DNA from: Macrolepiota albuminosa
Lineage: Eukaryota > Basidiomycota > Agaricomycetes > Agaricales > Agaricaceae
Assembly: GCA_027475525.1 (NCBI GenBank)
Contig: JAMWFC010000113.1
Coordinates: forward strand, 3,336,612-3,400,611
Direction of reading: 5' to 3'
Length of the DNA: 64,000 nt
Shown here: positions 11,981-24,303 of the stretch, piece after piece
Numbering within the stretch: the first letter of the stretch is position 1
How the letters are laid out: every line of letters starts with the position of its first letter
Translations under genes and position numbers: made by a program
The notes under the pieces: generated by a model
Told to the model about the DNA's origin: nothing
Databases searched by the model: none
The model's input: the letters and a program-made list of their open reading frames with translations, nothing else

Positions 11981-13784
11981 TGGCTTAGACAAAATACGCC
12001 GCCGGCCTTTAGTTTGACTACTGTGCAGTAGGGACGTGTGTATCTTCTTGGTGTGTATTGTCACTTGATACATAGTATCATCTTACCCTGCCCCTGACTT
12101 GGAAATGTGAGCGGAGCCGATCATCGCGATTCTTTAACGCCACATGTCCAGTAGAAAATTTCTGCGCGGTGTTTTTTCGTCCGGGAACAAGGTCCCCGGT
12201 AGTTGTCGTTTTGGGGAATGATAACCACGTGGACTACACGAGTTGGGGTTTACATGAAGGGTCTTTGAACGTTCGTTCGACATAGAGGAGGTCTCCATTG
12301 CATCTGTTGAAACTTACAACAACCTTTTTATCTATGGTAGTGAATCTCAGCTTGCTCCCGAATAACTACAGCACCTGCGAATAGAAGACTTGCATACATT
12401 ATTCTTACGGAACTCTTACGCAAGTTTGGACCCAGGCGAGCCCTTTGCGATAGCGACTTGCAGAGAAGATAAGATAGTGTTCATGGGCCCCTTTCTACGA
12501 TATGGCGCTAGGTAATTACACGGGGTCACAAAGCGGATATCTACAAGGACGACCAGATGGATTTAGCACCTCATGGCTATCGACCTCTCTCGCGATCTTA
12601 CGCTCCGAAAACATCTGTGACTTACTCATGACTGCACAGCTATGCATAGGTACTATGTTCTCTGAAGGAGAAACTCGAAGGAACATACCGCCCGTTGGCC
12701 ATGGAAATTTTACCTCTGGATTTCAGGCTCGCTCTTCTCTAAAAAACTTTGCATCCGAATATCGACCAAATGCAAGCCCCTAAAGCAAAAATGAACGAGA
12801 CGATCAGGAAAAGCCGCTCGAGCATCGTCCCTTTCGGTTCCGCACAACCGCACAGCTAAAGGGCCAAGGCTTTTCTGGTTTCAATAAGTAAGTATAAGTA
12901 CTAAGTACCAAGTATCGGTGCTATTCATGCACGGTCCGGAACTTGTTTAATGGTTCCTAGTATATTTTGTTTTTGGGTTCGCGTCTGACTAATCTAGTAA
13001 TCTTCTGGGGTATCTGGATGTATCTGGTCACCCCTGACCGCGTGGATGATCAGTTGACATTGCCACCTTGTTCGAATTCGTGCCTTTGTGGTCATTGTGA
13101 TGGGTCGATAGTAAGTACTTATCGAATTTGTAGTGAATCTTAAGGAGTCGTGCCAGGTTATCGGTCCTTTGAAATCGCCGGCCCGGCTTGTGAATGTTGT
13201 TTGTGCACGAGGTTTAGGCATCGACGGAGGAATGATGGAATTGTTCGCTCTTTCGTACGCATCTGGGATCGATTGGACGATAATTGTCAATGACGACAAA
13301 GCCTGTCTGTACTTCTCCCGGCGACCGAGCTGAGCTTCTCTTTTATGTTTCATATGCCCATTCCAATGACTTATCCCACCTTCTTGGGGTATTTCCGCAT
13401 GTGACCGTAATATCCCTGTCACTCCCCTGCGGCGTCCGCGCACGTTCCAACTTTTTTTCTTGTCTTACGTTACATACAAGTGTCTCGAATGTCAATCTCT
13501 ACATTGAATATATACTCCACGATGGGCTTATCTGGCAGCTTGCATGAGGGACTAGGATGAGTTCTTCCAGTTTTTACACATGACTTACAAATCACGTTAC
13601 GGATTTGTAAGCGTTTATTATCGTGCACTTACGACATATCTGTGTTGGAATTAAGTATTCTCTAGACGAGTAATTCACTGACAGTAGGGTGGTAGCTGAG
13701 AACAAGAAAATGATATCTTGGCATGGTAGACAGTGTACAGTTTGCGCGCCGCGTGTGTCACAGCACGGGACCGATGTAACTATT
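11981..13784. other. Gene-poor spacer
   Basis: Short ORFs on both strands (for example 12502-12783 plus, 12994-13443 minus) show no recognisable domain, no intron-linked continuation and no repeats. I see no supported gene here. Confidence 0.4.
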
Positions 13785-13938
13785 CTGTGACGGGTCGCGT
13801 CTTTTCTTACAATGATGCATGTCCCCTGCACACCCTCTTCTACAACTCCTGTCAAACACGCCTGTGACGGGTCGCGTCTTTTCTTACAATGATGCATGTC
13901 CCCTGCACACCCTCTTCTACAACTCCTGTCAAACACGC
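13785..13938. repeat. 77-bp tandem duplication (13785-13861 / 13862-13938)
   Basis: Two identical adjacent 77-bp copies that begin CTGTGACGGGTCGCG. The duplication lies across the start of the gene at 13.9-14.8 kb and disturbs its 5' end. Its length is the same as thirteen other duplications in the window, pointing to an assembly overlap and not a biological repeat. Confidence 0.95.
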
Positions 13939-14835
13939 GCAGCAGGCCCGAGCTATCGACCCCTCAACTCCTCACCGCTCGCATTCAAGTTCGGCACTCA
14001 GACACCTAGCTCGCCAGACGAGTCGCCCGTGGCAGTGCGGCGGCGTCTGCAATTCAAGTCACGGACACCCTGCACGCCCGTCTTATCATCCTCGTCCTCG
14101 AGAGCGCGCGCGCGCGCGATCAACTCGAGCGGAGGTTCAGTTTTCGAAGGGGAAAGTGTTCCACCGCCACTTGACCCGCAAAAAGCCTTTCTAAGAGAGA
14201 AGTTCAAGGCGAGGTGTTTAGAGAGGGCGACAAGGGCACGGGAAAGAGCTGTGAAAGGCAAACGGTATCTGAGTGAACCGAGCAGTGATGGGCTCGATGA
14301 GGTTATGGATGATGAGGGGGAAGAGGACGATGATGCTATCATGGCGGACGAGGTGAGACTTGGTCAAGGAGTCTTGTCTCAGCATGGTTGATCACACTTT
14401 CGATTTCTAGCTTTTTCGGAGGATCGTGAACCACTCGAAGCGGAAGATACTTCATTCGTACCGCCGTTCTTACGCTGATGAGGTTGGTTCGTCGTTCGAT
14501 CCGGACTTGGAAGATCCAGAAGAATGGGAAAACGAGTTGCTTGGTACGTACTCTCTCTGTGAGGTTCCTTGCTTTTCACGTTACTTACTGATTCTGACAC
14601 AGCTTCGGGCTGTGGCTGCAGAGCCCGATTAGCTCTTGACGTTTCTGAAGGCGCAGAAGAGCCGCCGCCTGATGACTTGAACAACGAAGAATTGGAAGCG
14701 TATGCTGAAGAATATGCTAGAAGTACCGCTTTGGCGGACTTTGAAGACCTTTCACAGGAAGACCTATTTAGTCTGAGCGATGTGGAGGAGCTCAATGCTC
14801 ACAGCGCTACTAATGAAGATGTGGATATGCACTGA
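13889..14835 (+). CDS. Hypothetical acidic protein (unrecognised)
   Basis: Three exons are supported: a first exon ending at MADE (about 14352), a second starting LFRRIVNHSKRKILHSYRRS and ending ENELL (about 14542), and a third from about 14604 to the stop at 14833-14835 (ends NEDVDMH). Introns have GTGAGA and GTACGT donors. The protein has a Ser/Pro-rich N-terminus, a basic helix-like segment (FLREKFKARCLERATRARER), a second basic block, and a strongly acidic C-terminal half. This layout suggests a nuclear protein; I could not name the family. The start is uncertain because a 77-bp duplication overlaps it: the long frame used by the first exon has an ATG only in the upstream repeat copy, and the ATG at 13889 is in another frame. 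Confidence 0.6.
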
Positions 14836-15143
14836 CTTGGAATGAATGCTTTTGTGTATTTTTGTAGCTCTTAGACATGTATGTATTCTTGCAAAAGCCG
14901 GCAAATGAGTAAGTCGGTATTCTCTTGTACTTGAACGTCTTGACTTGACCTGCAACTCTCGAGAACTCTAAGCTAAGTCTATTCGCATCTAAAGCTACGT
15001 GGAAAAAAGTCTGCTTGGCGCAAATGGTGGCGTTACCGCGAACGTTGGTGGGCCTGTGTGAAGTGTCTCTTGTTCATCCATCAATCAATCAATTTATTTG
15101 TGAATCACAAGTTAACGACATATGGTCATTGTCTTCTTCTGTC

Positions 15144-17769
15144 ATGTTGTTGACTCGCCGAGGCCGCGTCGTGCTTCTTGTCGTGCTTCTTGTCGTGCTT
15201 GCCCTTCTCACATGGAACTTATACTGTTGACTCGCCGAGGCCGCGTCGTGCTTCTTGTCGTGCTTCTTGTCGTGCTTGCCCTTCTCACATGGAACTTATA
15301 CTGGGAGGGACATTTATTGAGTATGCGAACCCGAACCCACTCACCCAACTCAAACGACACTCGCCGACGAAACCGACAAGCAAGCTGATGCAGGAAAGCC
15401 AGACATTGTTAGTCTCTCGACGGCACTTGGGCCCTTGACAGTCATACCAGAAGGAGCGTATAGCCAGGGATTCACACTATTCGACAGTCTATATCTGCGG
15501 AATGGGACTTTCTACGTGATAACCCGAGATGCGTCAAAGTTTCCTCCAATAGTCGATATGATCTCTGCACCCAACGAGCTAGGAGAAAATGTCGACACAA
15601 CCCCGACAGGCCAGGTAAGTAAATCAATCGTGTGCCGTACGTCCCATCACATGCATATATATGAAAGCGTGTTTTAAACTATCCGTGCTATGCTTTTCTT
15701 TGACTTTCACGTAAGTACTGATGCACACGTCGTCCATAGCAAATGCAGTTCTTGAGCGCCGACGACTCGGAAAGTATGCTTGGGAAGCATGCCATACGTA
15801 TCGAGGGTCTATCAATCGTCGTGTACGATCCACCACAGTTCATGACCGTATGTGATTGCTTTCCCTATCTGACATGTGCTTCATCATCGCCATGTGCACA
15901 TGTCATCCCGTAAGCTTGAACCTGACGTTTTTTTTGCTTTCCTTTTTCCTTTTTCCTCTTGTCCCGCACTCTCTAGCACTTTTATCACTGGTGGGGCGAA
16001 ATCGTTCTCGGAGCATGGCGAATCCTCTCGTTTGAGGGTGGAAAGACTAAAGAACTCCCGAAGCCGAGACGCTTTTTACTGCCGGTGGGTACTCAACTTG
16101 GTCTAGTGTGGTACACTCACTAAACTTAGCGTGTCACGGTCTTCCTTTCACTACCGAATTGATGTGGACAGTTCTCCGCCCAAGGGAAATTCAGAGACCC
16201 AGCGGGAGTAAACGCGCCACTAATGCGCGCCGCCTGGCCGAGCGCCCCGATCGAAGAGTCGGACTGGTGGGAGGACCTAATCACGTTGAACGCCACCGTC
16301 GTTTTTGACCGGGTCATGCTTATCAACCGTCCCGCCGCACAGAGACAGTACGTTGACGTCGCCGTTGATCATCCATCCCACCCACTCATCCCCTGCGTTC
16401 CGCTCCGTTCCTTCTTTACCCGTTCCGCCCCGTCGTACTAACTCACCCATGTTGCCAGCCCGTTGGGGGGCCAATGGAACAAAATGATCGCAGGGACAAT
16501 GAACGTTGCCGTGCCCGACAGTTTCTGGGAGCCTCTGCGACAGACAATCGTCACCAACATCCTGGGGCACCTCCCGACCCCGCCGGAACTGATGACCGTG
16601 CACGACACACAGCAGCCCCTGCCAAAACCATTAGTCACATACGTGTCCCGCCAACACGCAAGAGCCAGGCAGCTGCTGGCCAAGGACCACGAAGCCCTGC
16701 TGGCTGCGATGAAGAACCTCGAAGCGCAGGGGGTCTGTGAGTTTCGGGAGGCACGAATGGAGGAAATGAGCTTGAGGGAACAGGTTGAGCTTGCGGCGAG
16801 AAGTACGGTTAGTTTTTCGTGATTTGCTTTTCTACTTTTGCTTTTGGCTCTTGACTCTTGACTGATTTGGGGGTGATTGGGAGAGCAAGGGGGGAAGAGT
16901 TTGCGTCCATCCCTTCCTCAGTTTTTTTTCCTTACACTCCTTCGTCTTCTCCTTCTTCACATCTTGCTTACTTGTTTACTCTATCCATTCGCAATCTGGG
17001 TCTCGGCACGCGCTTCGTTGACCCGGTATGCAGATTATGGTCGGCGTTCATGGTAATGGCCTGACTGTGAGTGTTGCCAAGTTGCGCGATTCCCCTACCT
17101 GTGCTGACGTGGGCTGGACTGCTAGCACCAACTATGGATGCCACCCTCGTACCGTTCAGCCGTCTTTGAGATCTTTGACCCAGAAGGTTGGTTTCGCAGG
17201 GCTTAGGGGCGATAATACCGCGATTGCCCCCAGCTGACTGTTTCCCTCTCTCCGTAGGATATTTGTTCGATTATGAGATCCTTGCCCGGAACATGGAACA
17301 TCGGGTCCGTACATCCCGGTCATCGTCCATTGGAAAATTCTAAACTGACCAAAAATACCCTGACTCTTGCACATCACGGATAATTTGAATCTCGGGACAT
17401 GTGTCTAGCACTACGCTGTTTGGAATGACCGGCTTGTAACATATCCGAAGGGAACCTACCATGACGTGCGTATTGCGTTTCCCCCTTCTCTGTCATTCAG
17501 CGTTGGAGGTGCTAACCTATTGCTTAACATGATCAGAGCATAAAAGTTGGTGACCAGTTTAACGGGAGTGAGTGTTTACTACTTGGTTTATGGTACAGGC
17601 TTCGGGTCTCGTCCAGCCCTTGTGATAGGGAAAGCTGGCCAAGATGATTTGGTATTTGGATAGTGTCTGACTGAGGTTTTTGATTCCCTTATGAGTAGAA
17701 AACATCCCGGTGGACGCCGAGACACTGGCTAACGCAGTGAAGGAGCGCCTTGCAGAGAAGATGCCATGA
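15144..17769 (+). CDS. GT61-family glycosyltransferase (copy 1), type II membrane protein
   Basis: After removing one 77-bp duplicate, the N-terminus is a short basic stretch plus one TM anchor (MLLTRRGRVVLLVVLLVVLA), then an intron at about 15321-15393 and a lumenal catalytic region in many exons. Landmarks: SQGFTLFDSLYLRNGTFYVI, HFYHWWGEIVLGAWR (the conserved H-x-x-W core), VVFDRVMLINRPA, IMVGVHGNGLT followed in the next exon by HQLWMPP, and the end of the gene at AEKMP. This is the DUF563/GT61 layout; members transfer xylose or GlcNAc to glycans or proteins in the Golgi/ER. The acceptor cannot be inferred. A close paralog lies at 37538-39511 on the other strand, with the same exon landmarks. 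As written, the first copy of the 77-bp repeat introduces a premature stop at 15228; that is probably not real. Confidence 0.8.
15148..15301. repeat. 77-bp tandem duplication (15148-15224 / 15225-15301)
   Basis: Identical adjacent copies inside the first exon of the GT61 gene. With both copies the signal-anchor frame ends in a stop; with one copy the TM anchor runs on into WEGHLL and reaches a normal donor (GTATGC at 15321). Confidence 0.95.
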
Positions 17770-18643
17770 GAGCGAAGGTCTGTCTATCAAGTTAAAAGCA
17801 ATATACCACTCATGGTAAAGTGGTTTATCCGATGCAATGCCTATTGGCACTAACTAGCATGGCTTCTTGCTAGTAACTTTATCGTATATACATATACCTG
17901 CCATCCGATGAAACTTCTACGTCTTGAGAGGGCGCCGGTCATGAGATTCCGTCAATAGTGAGGAGTACGAACGTTGGCTACCGCATTCAGCACCAACTTG
18001 AACCACCTAAGTCTTAACCCCCGTCGTCGCTCCTTACCGGTCCGTCCCGACGCAGATACTCTTCTAGAGGCTTGGGCGATCAAAGCTCGGCGTGCAAGAC
18101 GTACTGATGCTTAATCGTAACAGACAACGCTTCATATGACCCACCATTCGACGATGGCGCGCGTTTTCTCCGCAGATCTGGACGTATGTACCTTGAACTT
18201 CGTTCTTTGCCACAAGTCCATCGCATTTTGGCATATCTTGGACGGGTTGCTGCATTCTGTGATCTTCATCATATAACCATACGCTCGATCAACGACACAA
18301 CTCGGCTCTTGATAGAGCAAGAAGTTTGAAGCGCCCACCCATTAGCCCATACAAGAAAGGTAACTAATTGGACAGCTGCCAGGGGCGCCGGATATCCCCA
18401 AAAGGAAGTCATGCGTAATTGCGGGGAGAACGCTTCTGGCCCTCTGGCCGTTCTAGCTCGGCGTTATTTCGTTGAAGACGGTTCTCGCCACATTAACCTG
18501 AAGACAACGTCACGACATGAACTCTTCCGCCTTAATCGCAGTCTTTGCGCCGTTCCTTGTCGTTCCGCTAACTCCTCGGTCCTCCATTTCATTCTTCATA
18601 TAAAGGCCACGTCGATCTCTATCGCCGCCTCCACTTGCCCCCC
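17770..18643. promoter_or_regulatory. Intergenic region with TATA box for the amidase
   Basis: No gene is seen in this 0.87-kb gap. A TATAAAGG sequence at 18598-18605, about 40 nt upstream of the amidase ATG, is a plausible core promoter element. A pyrimidine-rich tract follows it up to the start. Confidence 0.4.
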
Positions 18644-20870
18644 ATGTTCTCCTTCTTCTCCAGTACTCACAAGGATGCATGGTACGTTGTCGTTGCCCAA
18701 CGGCTCTCGTTTCCGTGTTCTCATTCTGTTCAGTGCGCGCAAACAAGCCGAGCGTCAGGCTTCTTTCGACGCTCTTCCTCCTGTCTACTCTGCACCACTC
18801 TCTTTGCCTGAACAGAAAATACACGCTCTTTCTCTCTCTCAGCTCGTGTCAGAATGCAAAGCCGGCGAAATTGCTCCGGCAGACATCATGTTCGCATACG
18901 CGAAGAAGGCTGTTGCCGCTCAGGCTGCGACAAACTGTGTGACAGATTTGATGTTCGATGAAGCTCTGCGCATACCGGCTGTCGCAAACTGGCCTCATAG
19001 CACTGATCTGGATGCTTTTGACTCTACCCGTGACCGTTCGCTGCTTGGTGTCCCGGTCAGCATCAAAGGTAAGTCTGTTACCTTAAAATCAACCAATCGA
19101 AGCAGCCTAAGTTAGATCCGATATCAATCAGACACGATCGACATAGCCGGACATGACACCACTATTGGATTCTCGCGAAACATCAATCGTCCTGTCGCAT
19201 CGTCATCTGCCATTGTCAGACTTCTCCAAGACGCCGGTGCCCTCGTCCATGCGAAGACAGCCGTTCCTACCGGTCTTCTTGCTCTCGAAACCACCTCGGA
19301 AGTCTATGGTCGTACCTCGAACCCCTACAAGCACACACACACGACAGGGGCGTCCACCGGAGGTGGTGCGGCCCTTATTGCATGTGGAGGTAGCAAAATC
19401 GAGATAGGTACTGATGTCGCGGGAAGCGTCAGGCTCCCCGCTCACTTCTGTGGCATCTGGAGTCTCAAGGGCAGTGCGGGTAGATTCCCCACATGGGGTA
19501 ATCAGTCGTCCATGGAGGGTTTGGAAGGGTTGCAGTTGGTGTCTTCACCGATGGCGGGTAGTTTGGAGGATTTGGACGAGTTCTGGAAGCGGGTAATCAT
19601 GGCCAAACCTTGGGAGTATGACCATACGGTGCGTGCTGTCACGAGTCCGGCCATATTTGGATGATTGACGTTACGTAGTGCCATCCAATCCCTTGGAGAA
19701 ATGTGGATCTTCGAGAGGATGGGAGAAAATTAAAGTGGGGGATCATGTTGGAAGGATGTGAGCAGCAACATTCTTCCTCTTCGTCGGCTTCTCTGAGAAC
19801 ATCCTCCAGGTGCGGTTCCGATCACACCTGCGTGTAAACGCGCTCTGTCAATGGTTGCTACGGCTCTTAGAAAGCAAGGACACGAGGTCGTCGAATTGTT
19901 TGTCCCACAATCACGTTATGGATAACCTGTAATAATTAAACATTCGCGCTCGCAGTATTCCACCGGATCTCGAACATGGCCTGAACGTTGCCTACCAACT
20001 ACTTTTCAGCGATGGAGGTATGTCAATATCTTGTTCAACGTAAGCGGAGACTTCTTACTTCTTGCATAGGCGAACAAATTCGTTCCCTCCTCTCGCCTGG
20101 CGAGAATCTTAACAAAGCTTCTTCCTCCGTTTTCGACCTTCTCTCCTTTCCCAAGTGCGTTAAACAGCTCCTTGCATATCTCACTCGCAAATCGGACCCT
20201 GCTGCGGCGTCGCTCCTCCGCATCATGCATGCTAAATCTGTAACTGAACTTCGCGCCCTTACCGCCCAACGTGACTTGTATCGTGCGGAATGGCACGACA
20301 GCTGGACGGAGAAAGGTCTCGACTTCGTCATTACGGTACCTCACCCGTTCCCCGCGTTCAAGCATGGAGAATCGGAGAAGGTAAACCTGATGACTGCCGG
20401 GTTTACAACTATTTTCAGTCTCGTAAGTCAACTCATCCGCACATGTAAAAAGATAGCCGCTGAATCCGTTTGTGGCCTTTTCTTTACTCGAATCTTCCTT
20501 CTCGTGCGATTCTTTCCGCGGCGACCATTTTGATTTGCTGGTTCCCCCTCAAATTGAATAATCCTACTCGTATGTGCCCTGACAACAGTTGGATTACACT
20601 GCTGGTGTTCTGCCTGTGACTTTTGTCGACAAAGACCTTGATTGTCTTCCGCCTGACTTTAAGGCGACTTCAACTACGACGGCTGTCGCGTATTCCGCAT
20701 ACGATGCAGAAGGGATGCATGGGTTGCCACTCGGTGTCCAGATCGTCGGGAGAAGGCTCGAAGAGGAGAGAGTCCTCGAGGGGATGAAGATCGTGCAGGA
20801 CGCCTTGCAACAGCAAGGTATTGTGTTTGCAAATCAGGTCGAAGTTTCGGTGAGAAACAATGTCCAATGA
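18644..20870 (+). CDS. Amidase-signature hydrolase (copy 1)
   Basis: The first exon is short (MFSFFSSTHKDAW), followed by an intron and a long exon starting at about 18737 (RKQAERQASFDALPPVYS). The amidase-signature triad region is visible: GVPVSIK (catalytic Lys) with D from the next exon, TTGASTGGGAALIACGG (the cis-Ser region) and GTDVAGSVRLPAH (nucleophile Ser). The C-terminal domain ends with GLPLGVQIVGRRLEEERVL, typical of fungal amidases and fatty-acid-amide-hydrolase-like enzymes. The usual G-G-S-S-G-G-E reads G-A-S-T-G-G-G here: a Ser is kept, but neighbours differ from the paralog at 42060-44148, which has the canonical form. Reaction: hydrolysis of a C-N amide bond; substrate unknown. 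No signal peptide is obvious. Confidence 0.85.
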
Positions 20871-22065
20871 GTATGGACCTGTGGACTCTTCGAGCATTGC
20901 ATACAGACTTCATCGATACTGCAGACATATTTTATTGCTTATTATCTTTATGTTCGCATCATTGTCTCTTGTACCATCACTTTCACCGCGCCCTCTGACA
21001 TATGTACCATTAGCTACAGGACGCTCCACTTGTCTTGGTCGTATACCCCCACGCATGCATCTCCCTCACATATAACCAACCACGCACTTTGATACTCTGT
21101 CTTTGTTTTCCTCTTGATTGTCTTGCCTCCTATGTACATCTCAGTTTGGCAGGAGCAGATATAAGCGATCTAGTATGTAGACTGCCAGTCATTATACTAC
21201 TTGACAGTTCACCTGTATCTGTACTCTGGTACCACTGTAGATAGGATGGAACTCCATTTTCAAGTGACGAAGATCGGAAGTTTCATCTATGCCCGAGTCA
21301 CACCCCTCTCCGCACCTATCCTATCGATGCCCCCTTTGCAATCCATCGAAGTCATAAGTCAGGTCGAGGCATCGGTGTATAACCCTAGATAGCCTTACCG
21401 CATGAACAACTTGGTCATGAGACCGGAAGGAAAGACTGCTGACAGGCTTGGATCAATAGATGGAGAGGAAGACGCCGTCAGGAGTAGAAATGAGGAGCTA
21501 GGAGTAGAGCCGGTAGTTGGCGTATCTTCGTGCAAGACCGATAGAAAACCTCTCAGAAAGGGATGAATTGTAGGGGTTATGCCAAGGTGTAGAGAGTGGT
21601 GTAGGGTGTATGTAAGAAGGGATTCGGGACTTGCATTACTATTCTGCCTATGGATGAACGCAAGGATCGATGAGGTGCATAGAACATGAGGAGAATAAAT
21701 GATCATCACTGCGACAGAACAGAATATGCCTTGATAACGGCTTGGACAACCCCAGGATCAGACACTGAGAACGTTTAAATCATCTCTGAGAAAGCCATTC
21801 AAAGTCACGTCGATGTGTCAATGGGGGTTTGGTAAGAATCGTACGAGTACCTTCACCTCGCAGGTACACGGCCTAAGTCATATTCACCATTTATATGTAT
21901 GACGCGTAGTGAAGGAGCACTGTTACAAAAATATTCCTATTAGTAGTAGTGCCAATGTCTCCTCGCGTACTGCCGAACTATCATGATGAGGGCAGCAAGA
22001 CATGATCGATGTACGACATACGAGCCTTGCATGATAAGCGACACTACGAGGGTGGCGCGAAGCCT
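20871..22065. other. Non-coding spacer
   Basis: No supported gene. A minus-strand ORF at 21395-21709 has no recognisable features or spliced continuation. Composition is ordinary and no repeat was seen before 22066. Confidence 0.4.
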
Positions 22066-22617
22066 GCAACGCAAAACGACCAAAATGGAAATGCGGAAGG
22101 CGCAATCAACTTGTGGACACTTTAATTCGTCCGCAGAGGTAAATCAATCAATCGGTATGGCCCAGACCCACCCAATTTCAAGACAGACGAATATACAGGC
22201 AATTACTTGAAAAGTCTTCGGCGGGTGCGGTGCACTGCGATCACCATACACTTAACTTCATCCCCCGTTGTTTGTGAAGAACTTGTGGTTCACTGCAGGC
22301 ATGTATAACCGATGCACGAAGTCTATTGAAATAGTTGTAAGAGGAAATTACCTGTCAGAAGTTCTAGACATGGTACTTCCAGATCTAGTGTTCGACATTG
22401 ATGATAAGACGTATTGGTAAGTCCTGACCGATTGTGGACTGCGAGCGCAGTATGAATCCGGGAGCAGAATGTGAAAAAAAAAATGACGACGAAAAGTGAG
22501 ACGATAACACATCGACCAGAATTGGCAGTTTACGACCGTAGTCAGTCAAAAAGCTCTTGAAGAGCGGTTTCCAAAAACAATAATTCACGAATTCCGGTAC
22601 AGGCACTACCAGGGTTC
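22066..22617 (+). repeat. Direct repeat A' (left copy of tRNA-Gln flank)
   Basis: This segment aligns along its length with 24308-24906. Long shared blocks include ACGCAAAACGACCAAAATGG, CGTCCGCAGAGGTAAATCAA and GTCTTCGGCGGGTGCGGTGC. The copies differ by scattered substitutions and small indels. The right copy runs into an intact tRNA-Gln gene; this left copy stops after its last ~16 bases. Together the two copies bracket the PD-(D/E)XK cassette. Confidence 0.9.
22601..22617 (-). pseudogene. tRNA-Gln 3'-end fragment
   Basis: GGCACTACCAGGGTTC (plus strand) is identical to the acceptor 3' strand and half of the T arm of the complete tRNA-Gln at 24890-24973. The sequence then diverges (TGGCTGG instead of GAACCTGG), so only the 3' end of the tRNA remains. 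Same position relative to repeat A' as the real gene has to repeat A. Confidence 0.8.
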
Positions 22618-22988
22618 TGGCTGGAATGCCTGGGTGGCTTACAAAGACAAGAAGCTAGAGCCAGCCAATGAGGACCGATCTGAGTGGGATCCTCAAAATC
22701 GCATACAAGTTAGATCATACATCCCCTTAAGGACTCTAAATCCTGTCCAAGGCTTAAGCTTATCAATGACTTGGTGGAATCCTCTGTGTAAGCAAAGTAC
22801 TCACACCTACTGTGCGAAGAGCGTGAGAAATGTCTTCAGAAAAACGAGTCATGGTGATGAAACAGAGTCATCCATTGTTGACGTATTAATGTCTCAGCTT
22901 TGTTCTGTGTGGGAAGAGTGTACCAGATTTGGCTATTGCTCTATATACATATACGCGGCCTCTGGGTCAGGGTCAATCAATTAACATC

Positions 22989-23850
22989 ATGGCTCACCTC
23001 CCTCGAACTGTTAAGTCCTGCCACAAGTGGACGAAGAACGAGTTAGACGCATACAATATTCGTGTTGTGGAAGAGCCCGCCGAGGTGTTTTTTGGCCGAC
23101 AACTTCCCGATGTAAATGAGTTGGATGTCGATCCGGATGTATTCATCCCGTTCAACGAGGATGGATCCACCACCAGGCGCGCTAATGAATACCTAGTTCA
23201 ATCCTTTTTGCGTTATTTATCCGTGACGGAACGGTTTTCCTGTATGTTCCTTTCATTTTTGAGCATCATCTGATGCTTATCGATCTTGGTTCTATGTAGC
23301 CAAGTCCCACGTTAATCTATATGTACAAGACCTTCTAAGAGTTCTCAACTTTGATTTTGATGATAAAGAAGATGTCCTCGTGATGGCGCATGCTCCGCTC
23401 AAGTTTTTCACTTGTGGCCACACCTATCGGGCGAGGTCTGATGTGTGCCTCGAATCTCTTGATGGCATGAAATATTTCCTTGTTCAGGAGGAAAAATCTT
23501 TCTACCCTCGTGGCGGCGCTCAGGCTCAGCTTATTGCTAAGGCTACCGCTGCCATTGAATGCAATAACCGGACGCGAAACATGATGCAGTTACCCGACAA
23601 GTATATGACTATGCCCGCGATGCTAATGGTTGGAACAAACATGATTTTTTACAAGATTCCCGTGAGCGAGACTCTTGCTCGCGCGGTGGAGATAGGAATG
23701 TATCCAGCGCAGGAGACTGTCGTGAAGAAGTGTACACCTGTTGTCAATTTTCAGTCGATGCAAGATGTTGCGACTCGGAAGATCATCATGCAGCATTGCG
23801 TACTTCTTCGCGATGCTGTGAGGGACTTCATGCACGATGTTTCCACTTAA
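22989..23850 (+). CDS. Putative PD-(D/E)XK nuclease-fold protein (copy 1)
   Basis: Two exons: 22989-23241 approx. and about 23300-23850, joined across a GTATGT...TGTAG intron. The 260-270-residue protein starts MAHLPRTVKSCHKWTKNELD and ends RDFMHDVST. The second exon has an order typical of fungal orphan proteins with a restriction-endonuclease-like fold: an Asp in RARSDVC, a strand ending in FLVQEEKSF (E-x-K), then AQAQLIAKATAAIECNN and MPAMLMVGTNMIFYKI. No known-function domain could be named with certainty. A TATA-like CTATATACATATA lies about 50 nt upstream. A close inverted paralog is at 33496-34351 and a decayed piece at about 33190-33420. The open frame and matching intron in both copies suggest recent selection or recent duplication. 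Confidence 0.6.
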
Positions 23851-24139
23851 TTCTTCAGGTAGTTGATTACATACATACTTTTACAGTGTGATGCATAATG
23901 CTTACACAAAAAATAGGGTGACAAGGTGATTGGTTGGTAAGGCGATAGGACGATAATACAATAGTATCTTAATCAAAAAAAAAAAAACAATGATCCATCG
24001 ATTCCGGACACACGTAGCCTAGCATAGGTACTTTCGAAAAAAAAACAACGCAACGAAGAGGGGTAAGGCAAGTGAATGAGTGAGGAACGAGAACAAAATG
24101 AAACCCAACCCAAAACCTCCGACTTCCAACCTCGTCCAC

Positions 24140-24303
24140 CTCCCACATCAAACACGCCAACAAGTCTACGACTAAACCAACGAACACAGGGACAACTACG
24201 AAGAAAACGGCGGCGAAGACCATACGAGGCGGGGCGCCATTTACCACAGACGCAGAGGTGGATGCAGAGGTTGACGCGGGAGCGAGAACAGCAGAGGAGG
24301 CGG
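24140..24303 (-). pseudogene. 3'-end remnant of a secreted Ser/Thr-rich protein gene
   Basis: The minus strand reads SASTSASVVNGAPPRMVFAA followed by a hydrophobic tail, matching the C-terminus of the gene at 31500-32534 (SSASVLNAAAPSRMVLGG and a hydrophobic end). Downstream non-coding sequence is shared too (GTGGGAGGTGGACGAGGTTG in both). Only the last part is present; it is cut at about 24303 where direct repeat A begins. No upstream exons with the CTYFP motif are found. Confidence 0.65.

Larger units (their letters stand above)
22625..24303 (+). repeat. Left arm of a dispersed inverted duplication (PD-(D/E)XK cassette)
   Basis: This stretch is closely similar, in reverse complement, to about 32400-34735. 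Shared content in order: a 350-bp leader, the PD-(D/E)XK-like gene, its 3' flank, one unit of an AT-rich repeat (around 23930-24060) and the last exon end of a secreted-protein gene. The right arm has three of the AT-rich units and one extra decayed gene fragment, so the arms have evolved separately. Confidence 0.9.

Noticed and set aside
12994..13443. 149-residue minus-strand ORF
   Set aside because: No recognisable motif, no spliced extension and no supporting context.
13592..13936. Minus-strand ORF with an internal repeat
   Set aside because: The repeated stretch is only the 77-bp duplication; no domain and no continuation.
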